This document shows positions 7,101 to 10,281 of a stretch of DNA of 10,281 nucleotides, in pieces. The notes under the pieces are model-generated. The model had not been told where the DNA came from. It saw only the letters and a list, made by a program, of their open reading frames with translations, and made no database searches. Every line of letters starts with the position of its first letter. Positions within the stretch are counted from its first letter, which is position 1. The DNA lies in assembly GCA_028688175.1 (NCBI GenBank), contig JAQTYS010000083.1, forward strand, positions 1 through 10,281, read 5' to 3'. The DNA comes from Methanothrix sp. GTDB lineage: Archaea; Halobacteriota; Methanosarcinia; Methanotrichales; Methanotrichaceae. Made by a program: the position numbers and the translations under genes.

Positions 7101-7941
7101 TAAGATACTGGTCGATGGTGGCGATGCCAATAGGTGCAGTGATGATCGGCGCAGTTGCGCCGTGGGCCAATGTGGGGATGGTGCCGACCAACGAAGGCGT
7201 AAGACGATTATCGGTGACCTCGATGTTATGCAGATCGACGTTGCCTGTATTCTTGACTTGGTAGGTCCAGGTGACCGAATCATCTTTATTAATGTAAGGA
7301 CCAGGGGCATTCGGGGCGTCGTAGCCGTTGGTATATTTCTTGATCTCGACAGCCGGGCTTGAATCATAGGTGTATGTAACCTCAAGATGACCGGTTGCAT
7401 AAGCGCGAGCAGTTCCATCATATGCACCTGTCGCTTCAATTCTGGAATTAGTTACGGCTCTGGCCGGCAAAGTGATTTTCTCACCCGGTGTTGTGGCAAT
7501 AAAGTCAGCCAGATTGGCATAATCCCTGGTCGCGGTGCCTGAGTCAGGTATATCCTCAACCCAGGGCTCATTAGGGGCGAGCACCTTTGATTTTGTCATA
7601 GTTGCCGTATTAACAAATGTATTTAAGTCGGGCAGAGTAACAGTAATACCAACATCAGAATAGAGCGTTACAGTTATAGGCTCCGTATTTTCCCAATACG
7701 CTGTAACAGCCATATGCTGACGAACGCCTACATCATTTTTAATGCTGATTTCTTTCAACTCGCCAAGCGTTGGATCAAACTTGTCAACAGTATGAGATCC
7801 AGACCAGGGGACAAGCTTTTCCGGGGAAATGTCACTGACTACAGTTTTGGTCTTGTCCATGGCGGTTGCTGGGGCTATCATTAAAACAACTATTAGAGTT
7901 ATCGCTAATATATTATTAATCTTAATACTAATCCCTCCCAT
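2971..7941 (-). CDS. Giant secreted surface protein with choice-of-anchor-E-like domain, tandem repeats and DUF11-like modules
   Basis: Extracellular protein of 1656 residues, probably a cell-surface or sheath component; exact role unknown. Residues 1-27 form a signal peptide ending in MIAPATA. Residues about 45-196 resemble a choice-of-anchor E domain (KFDPTLGEL near the start, VTYTYDSSP at the end). Three 112-residue repeats fill 196-531, each with KKYTNG, VTWTY, TGNV and SHYFGQ motifs. DUF11-like modules follow at about 532-640, 642-758, 762-888 and 890-1005. A hydrophilic central region (1008-1380) contains a degenerate internal duplication. Two more DUF11-like modules occupy about 1381-1500 and 1510-1628. 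The tail (1629-1656, with WQPPDWDLN) has no membrane helix or PGF-type sorting signal. Many N-x-S/T sequons fit glycosylation. A stand-alone copy of the N-terminal domain lies 31 bp upstream, probably co-transcribed. The start is uncertain: GGGAGGG lies just inside the ATG rather than before it. The last 1174 bp are near-identical to the gene entering at the right edge. Confidence 0.93.
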   Translation of the reverse strand: MGGISIKINNILAITLIVVLMIAPATAMDKTKTVVSDISPEKLVPWSGSHTVDKFDPTLGELKEISIKNDVGVRQHMAVTAYWENTEPITVTLYSDVGITVTLPDLNTFVNTATMTKSKVLAPNEPWVEDIPDSGTATRDYANLADFIATTPGEKITLPARAVTNSRIEATGAYDGTARAYATGHLEVTYTYDSSPAVEIKKYTNGYDAPNAPGPYINKDDSVTWTYQVKNTGNVDLHNIEVTDNRLTPSLVGTIPTLAHGATAPIITAPIGIATIDQYLNTGTVTALSPDNDPVSDDYPSHYFGQTPSIDIKKYTNGYDAPDAPGPYINVDDSVTWTYEVTNTGNVELHDIEVTDNRLTPSLVGTIDKLAPGITAPLITAPVGKAAPNQYHNTGTATGLDPNDNPVSKSYDSHYFGQTPSILIKKYTNGIDAPIPPGPFIDVGEPVTWTYQVTNIGNVELHDIEVTDNRLNPSLVGTIDKLAPGITAPLITAPVGTAAPDQYDNTGTATGLDPNNVPVLSQYPSHYFGQMPSISLTKEAFPTIAKVGDEITYTFTVKNTGTAVLTITSMEDDHVSVFSPDPIGRVLAPSGMQGDTLIFTAKYAVTDSDLPGPILNTATIKGADLHGHEVTSTDTATVELANLIVTKTATPSKGGIDTEIDFLITVENTASTPLVMSGVDVLDNGLVYLRDDFNGLENPKNTITWTNIFTLPPFSSKSFHLYAKIDTIAVDKLWNNVLLTGVTQNGKEVTGQGRASVSVGRASISVAKDAIPSSGLPGDIIEFPIVIKNNGYIGLIKVSAQDILPKGLDYLEDDHGGELISPGVVQWKDLEVFEKIPFLPPDGEIKIILKAIVRNTVVGDLANIVTVSGSPLNGEDPVEDKDEADVAVKWFPVSKTSDKKVYRPGEEITYTITVCNIPGSLLPLKEVIVKDVFQNPGRVEIIASYPEPSEDGLWYIDSIQPGGCEKIIIVARTPKIKTTFDLEQSVKGTGFVNVNNDLSTAVGPYMVDNCVYVSGYLGDGDFKVKVTNSTCTDVTIQDIGTQLQTKEHGSGDYSSEEISHLKWENRSIESLKNVSASYSPTTFELPGNKAINYNSKWTEETRAKNHITGAVMHETYRYATDVDRDSYVKMDENGSRMVIDSSFTGKGSIGFFKKSQPNDGPKKKPIFESQEDYSGQFSINESFDEYGKNVVTQKSASGEGFVAADKRVRTSQRTYESGSGSYKSDEIVDTFTNYIAKDIEVSHKPSSYNYSPSIIANQNMKWNEGLWSKSGNLRGGVIIAANDSTGAASVEVPCNTSNKGSAPASIISEKFSSLEYLKKDSVALGLNEMKTNATFSGIADFKAASVGVNSTDEVNNEERYVGEYSINRHILMTGVSKYDYPHITVTKEGARKSEWFNLINSTIGDYTITITNDGNRALAPVYVADFFPPGTQYISSSVKPAGLTASYANWTILHLGIGNSLSINLKLNITENASDNVLNCVQVSGVTGESVVSSTNCTSLDTAWLGCCASDVSVEKNAKLDPNDPAVVHYTIKLRNHGTSIWVAKVTDQIPVDMTLLNSSVEPYSVDPIYINWNYANLQPDELVTIEYSMRAARNGAYTNKVHVDTSAVDGSGSGSADAYAYIDVRGTGVAPRTLRYDGWQPPDWDLNTSDEGITI
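6349..7356 (-). repeat. Three tandem 336-bp coding repeats (112 residues each)
   Basis: The units are 7021-7356, 6685-7020 and 6349-6684, in gene order. They have exactly the same length with no indels, since the PSI/PAV start of each unit recurs at residues 196, 308 and 420, and again at 532 where the next, different module begins. Units 2 and 3 share a block of about 112 bp (6461-6572 and 6797-6908) with only two or three mismatches, whereas unit 1 is more diverged. This indicates that units 2 and 3 arose or were homogenised most recently. Such repeats usually act as spacer stalks in surface proteins and can vary in number. Confidence 0.92.
7933..7939 (-). promoter_or_regulatory. Shine-Dalgarno-like GGGAGGG located inside the assumed start of the giant gene
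   Basis: On the minus strand the sequence reads ATG GGA GGG ATT AGT ATT AAG. The only strong Shine-Dalgarno match near the start therefore begins with the last base of the ATG at 7941 and cannot serve it. Six nucleotides further on, a good distance, is an ATT codon (7926-7924), from which translation would give a classic signal peptide beginning M-K-I-N-N-I-L. Either the ATG at 7941 works without this site, or a non-canonical AUU start is used. Confidence 0.4.
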
Positions 7942-7947
7942 TGGCTT

Positions 7948-7966
7948 GAACTCGGATTTCGAGTTC
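7948..7966 (-). repeat. Perfect inverted repeat between the 212-residue gene and the giant gene
   Basis: GAACTCG (7948-7954) and CGAGTTC (7960-7966) form a 7-bp stem with a 5-nt loop. They fill most of the 31-bp gap between the stop at 7973 and the ATG at 7941. In a two-gene transcript the hairpin would sit directly in front of the second start. It could be an attenuator, a processing site, or a determinant of translation. Confidence 0.6.
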
Positions 7967-7972
7967 GGGCAT

Positions 7973-8611
7973 TTATAACTTCATCTCCTCCAAAGGAGAA
8001 TATTCATAAATTATACAAATCAACGCACTTGCTTGAGGAATTATCCGGGTCATAATGACTTCATCTGACCGAATTGAGCTAAGGGTAGTAACAGATATCG
8101 GAATAACAATATTATCGCCAGATGACGAACCAATAAAATCCTCAAGCGATTCTATAGCATATAACTGTGATTTATTGTTCGACTCGTTAAGAGATATCTC
8201 CTCTAAAGGATTCAATTGCAATGTTCTGTTTTCTCTCGAAGAAAGTACAAGCACCGTTTTATTCGGAAGCGCTAGAGATAGGTCTCCATTTGCCTCAATT
8301 GTTACATTTGCAGAATTATTCCCTTGATTGGCTATTTTGAGATTATAGCTGGGATTATAAATTATGCTCAATTTTGCACTTACCAATTTACCTGATTCGG
8401 GATCAAATTTAGAAATAGTCGCATTATCTGACCATCCCGCATTACTTATTGGATGATCATAACAATATTCTATTTTTTCGCCTATGCTTATCCCTGAAAT
8501 AAAAAAAATCGCTACAATTACCATGATACCATAGAATAGATGAGATCTCAATCTACCGCAATTTTTTAACCTTAGTATTATATACAAATTCTGGTTCAAA
8601 AAACCAGCCAT
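7973..8611 (-). CDS. Small exported protein: stand-alone choice-of-anchor-E-like domain
   Basis: This 212-residue protein has a single hydrophobic segment at about 26-44 after a basic N-terminus (signal peptide or N-terminal anchor). The exported part at 45-212 is beta-rich with several N-x-S/T sequons. It matches the N-terminal domain of the giant protein encoded 31 bp downstream: KFDPESGKL here versus KFDPTLGEL there, DFIGSSSGDNIVIP versus DFIATTPGEKITLP, and the ending IYEYSP versus TYTYDSSP. This is the pattern I associate with choice-of-anchor E domains. The start ATG at 8611 is supported by AGGAGGG seven bases upstream. The gene is more AT-rich than most of the giant gene. It probably heads an operon with the giant gene and may be a partner subunit, or a separated module of the same kind of surface protein. 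Function is not known. Confidence 0.85.
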   Translation of the reverse strand: MAGFLNQNLYIILRLKNCGRLRSHLFYGIMVIVAIFFISGISIGEKIEYCYDHPISNAGWSDNATISKFDPESGKLVSAKLSIIYNPSYNLKIANQGNNSANVTIEANGDLSLALPNKTVLVLSSRENRTLQLNPLEEISLNESNNKSQLYAIESLEDFIGSSSGDNIVIPISVTTLSSIRSDEVIMTRIIPQASALICIIYEYSPLEEMKL

Positions 8612-8618
8612 AACGTGT

Positions 8619-8625
8619 CCCTCCT
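8619..8625 (-). promoter_or_regulatory. Ribosome binding site of the 212-residue protein gene
   Basis: AGGAGGG on the minus strand lies 7 nt before the ATG at 8611 and fixes that start. An ATG slightly further upstream (8630) is in another frame and lies before the site. Confidence 0.8.
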
Positions 8626-8754
8626 ACCATTAGGCAAATATGTCTCAGAGTTATTAGCATCAGTTCAAATCCACAAAGACTAACCCGTCCTATTGAATAT
8701 CAGATTTCTTCTTAGATCGAATTACTATTTATGCTAGATGTAGTTAACAGGATC

Positions 8755-8765
8755 CTATATAAAAC
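8755..8765 (-). promoter_or_regulatory. Candidate archaeal TATA box for the two-gene surface-protein operon
   Basis: The minus strand reads GTTTTATATAG, close to the archaeal box A TTTATATA. A start about 25 nt downstream would fall near 8730 and give a leader of roughly 120 nt to the ATG at 8611. A weaker alternative (CATAAATAG, around 8727-8735) would shorten the leader. The region is AT-rich, so the exact start site is uncertain. Confidence 0.45.
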
Positions 8766-8841
8766 TTATTAGAGTTCTGCACTTAAAGATATTAATCTGG
8801 AAAATTATTGTTGATAGAGACCTTCGATCAGGATATTTACT

Positions 8842-8873
8842 AAAAAAAAAAATGATCCACAGTTAGGGATCAT
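8842..8873 (-). terminator. Strong hairpin plus T-run terminator on the minus strand
   Basis: ATGATCC (8852-8858) and GGATCAT (8867-8873) form a perfect 7-bp stem with an 8-nt loop. On the minus strand it is followed directly by a run of ten or eleven T residues (complement of 8842-8852). It lies 235 nt past the stop of the second giant gene (9108) and before the TATA box of the next operon, so it most likely ends that gene's transcript. It could instead end a small RNA made from 8874-9107. Confidence 0.7.
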
Positions 8874-8900
8874 ACCTAAAAGATGAAAAACCCGGCGCGC

Positions 8901-8919
8901 CATATCCAGCGCTGATATG
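8901..8919. repeat. Near-palindrome in the intergenic region
   Basis: The arms CATAT and ATATG flank the 8-bp palindrome CAGCGCTG with one extra C on one side. The AscI-like palindrome GGCGCGCC lies just before it (8894-8901). It could be a dimeric protein-binding site, but short palindromes also arise by chance. Confidence 0.25.
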
Positions 8920-9064
8920 AGCAGTGAAGGCTGTTTCTTTTTTGGGACTATGATCCTGATAAAAAAACCTGCTATGATCTCGCGAATGCCCAAATGCTCT
9001 GATCTGATTCATTCGGCAAATCCGGCAGATTCATCATCGAACAACTTATGTGAAGAAAGAATTT

Positions 9065-9095
9065 CAGGAGGGATGCAGGTAATCATCCCATCCTG
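9065..9095. terminator. Stem-loop 12 bp beyond the stop of the second giant gene
   Basis: CAGGAGGGATG (9065-9075) pairs with CATCCCATCCTG (9084-9095), giving an 11-bp stem with a single bulged base and an 8-nt loop. On the plus strand it is followed by TTTT. On the minus strand, where the gene ends at 9108, only a weak T-rich stretch follows. It may protect the 3' end of the message or act with the stronger terminator at 8842-8873. Confidence 0.5.
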
Positions 9096-9107
9096 TTTTC
9101 CTGATGT

Positions 9108-10281
9108 TTAAATGCTTATGCCTTCATCTGATGTATTCAGATCCCAGTCTGGCGGCTGCCATCCGTCATATCTGAGAGTCCTGGGGGCAACACCCGTGCC
9201 CCTGACATCTATGTAGGCATATGCATCGGCAGAACCGCTGCCGGATCCATCTACTGCGCTGGTATCTACGTGAACCTTATTGGTATAAGCTCCATTTCTG
9301 GCAGCACGCATACTGTACTCAATGGTTACCAGTTCATCAGGCTGCAGATTGGCATAGTTCCAGTTGATGTAGATTGGATCAACGCTGTATGGCTCAACTG
9401 AGGAATTTAGCAGAGTCATATCCACAGGAATCTGATCGGTAACCTTCGCGACCCAGATGCTCGTGCCATGGTTTCTGAGCTTTATGGTGTAATGCACCAC
9501 AGCAGGATCATTTGGATCCAGTTTAGCGTTCTTTTCCACAGATACATCGGATGCACAGCAGCCCAGCCATGCAGTATCCAGGCTCGTGCAATTGGTTGAA
9601 GAGACCACGCTCTCGCCTGTGACTCCGCTGACCTGGACGCAATTGAGCACATTATCGGACGCATTCTCGGTTATGTTGAGCTTGAGATTGATGCTCAGGC
9701 TGTTGCCAATTCCGAGATGCAGTATCGTCCAATTTGCGTAAGACGCTGTAAGACCAGCGGGCTTGACCGAGGAGCTGATGTACTCAGTGCCCGGCGGGAA
9801 GAAATCCGCAACATATACCGGGGCCAGAGCGCGATTACCGTCATTGGTTATTGTTATGGTGTAATCGCCGATCGTGGAGTTAATCCGGTTAAACCATTCG
9901 GACTTCCTAGCACCTTCCTTGGTCACAGTGATATGCGGATAGTCATACTTTGAGACGCCGGTCATGAGGATATGGCGGTTAATGCTATACTCGCCTACAT
10001 AGCGCTCCTCATTGTTTACCTCATCTGTGCTATTGACGCCGACCGAGGCGGCCCTGAAATCGGCGATGCCGTTGAAGGTTGCATTAGTCTTCATCTCATT
10101 TAACCCGAGGGCTACGGAATCTTTCTTCAGATACTCCAGAGAGGAATACTTCTCGCTGATAATGCTGGCAGGCGCCGAGCCCTTATTGGAAGTGTTGCAC
10201 GGCACTTCAACTGAAGCTGCTCCGGTTGAGTCATTGGCAGCTATTATAACGCCTCCGCGCAGATTGCCGCTCTTGGACCAC
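9108..10281 (-). repeat. Long direct repeat, copy 2
   Basis: This is the partner of 2971-4144 in the same orientation, with the 647-bp identical tract at 9121-9767. It is coextensive with the visible part of the second giant gene and is cut by the window edge. Confidence 0.95.
9108..10281 (-). CDS. Second giant DUF11-like surface protein, C-terminal part (5' partial)
   Basis: This is the last 390 residues of a paralogue of the 1656-residue protein, aligning to its residues 1267-1656 without gaps. The frame is open to the window edge, so the gene begins outside. An internal GTG at 10203-10205 corresponds to an internal valine in the paralogue and should not be taken as the start. It contains the second half of the central sequon-rich region, two DUF11-like modules and the conserved tail with WQPPDWDLN. 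Only six residues differ from the paralogue: F/Y, S/N and K/R, then L/R and Q/E, and T/S near the C-terminus (DEGISI). Nine out of ten codons match exactly or better, and the last 647 bp before the tail end are identical. It is the upstream neighbour of the two-gene operon on the same strand, separated by its own terminator region. Probable cell-surface role, function unknown. Confidence 0.93.
   Translation of the reverse strand, partial: WSKSGNLRGGVIIAANDSTGAASVEVPCNTSNKGSAPASIISEKYSSLEYLKKDSVALGLNEMKTNATFNGIADFRAASVGVNSTDEVNNEERYVGEYSINRHILMTGVSKYDYPHITVTKEGARKSEWFNRINSTIGDYTITITNDGNRALAPVYVADFFPPGTEYISSSVKPAGLTASYANWTILHLGIGNSLSINLKLNITENASDNVLNCVQVSGVTGESVVSSTNCTSLDTAWLGCCASDVSVEKNAKLDPNDPAVVHYTIKLRNHGTSIWVAKVTDQIPVDMTLLNSSVEPYSVDPIYINWNYANLQPDELVTIEYSMRAARNGAYTNKVHVDTSAVDGSGSGSADAYAYIDVRGTGVAPRTLRYDGWQPPDWDLNTSDEGISI

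Larger units (their letters stand above)
8612..9107. other. 496-bp intergenic region without a convincing gene
   Basis: It holds, from the left, the ribosome binding site and TATA-like element of the 212-residue gene, the T-run terminator at 8842-8873, a near-palindrome at 8901-8919 and a hairpin at 9065-9095. Short open frames exist (minus 8805-8993, plus 8917-9111) but lack ribosome binding sites. The first runs through the terminator, whose T-run would supply its Phe stretch. I see no tRNA, insertion-sequence ends or repeats shared with the gap downstream of the first giant gene. Confidence 0.7.

Noticed and set aside
6349..7356. Tandem repeats as a CRISPR array or other non-coding array
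   Set aside because: The 336-bp units are continuous coding sequence with conserved protein motifs and no spacers.
6948..7439. 163-codon minus-strand frame inside the giant gene
   Set aside because: It is an out-of-frame shadow whose apparent repeats merely mirror the 336-bp repeats of the true frame.
8805..8993. 62-codon minus-strand frame as a gene
   Set aside because: No ribosome binding site was seen, no family was recognised, and the frame runs through the T-run terminator, which accounts for its Phe stretch.
8917..9111. 64-codon plus-strand frame as a gene
   Set aside because: No ribosome binding site is present, it overlaps the 3' end of the second giant gene, and its composition gives no sign of a real protein.
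10203..10205. GTG as the start of the right-hand surface protein
   Set aside because: The same codon is an internal valine (about residue 1292) in the complete paralogue, and the frame upstream is open and identical to it up to the window edge.

Overview
The window looks archaeal, most probably a methanogen of the Methanothrix (Methanosaeta) type. This is inference from three things: an archaeal-style enolase; very large secreted proteins built from DUF11-like beta-sandwich modules, with N-x-S/T sequons and a choice-of-anchor-E-like N-terminal domain; and genes preceded by TATA-box-like elements and followed by hairpins with T-runs. No rRNA, tRNA, CRISPR array or transposase was found.

Layout, left to right. 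(1) Positions 2-1549, plus strand: the 3' part of a strikingly AT-rich gene for a multi-pass membrane protein with a long cytoplasmic coiled coil and a C-terminal extracellular beta domain. Its reading frame is open to the left edge, so its start is outside the window. (2) Positions 1611-2861, minus strand: a GC-rich enolase gene, convergent with the first gene and separated from it by 61 bp that hold a terminator-like hairpin. (3) Positions 2971-7941, minus strand: a 1656-residue secreted surface protein with an N-terminal choice-of-anchor-E-like domain, three tandem 112-residue repeats, further DUF11-like modules, a central degenerate duplication, two more DUF11-like modules and a hydrophilic C-tail. 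A good minus-strand terminator follows it. (4) Positions 7973-8611, minus strand, 31 bp upstream of the giant gene: a 212-residue exported protein that is a stand-alone version of the giant protein's N-terminal domain. The two probably form an operon driven from a TATA box near 8755-8765. (5) Positions 8612-9107: about 500 bp with no convincing gene but several regulatory structures, including a strong minus-strand terminator. (6) Positions 9108-10281, minus strand: the 3' end of a second giant-protein gene, cut by the right edge.

The most notable signal is the relation between the two giant genes. Their 3' ends align without indels at a constant offset of 6137 bp. The last 647 bp of alignable coding sequence (2984-3630 and 9121-9767) are identical. 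The next 514 bp differ at 26 positions by hand count, mostly silent. Homology stops at the stop codon. This points to recent gene conversion of the shared C-terminal region between tandem paralogues, and it provides a substrate for recombination that could swap N-terminal halves. Together the minus-strand genes from 2971 rightwards look like a cell-surface protein locus. Enolase is a housekeeping neighbour, and the left-hand gene is compositionally foreign.
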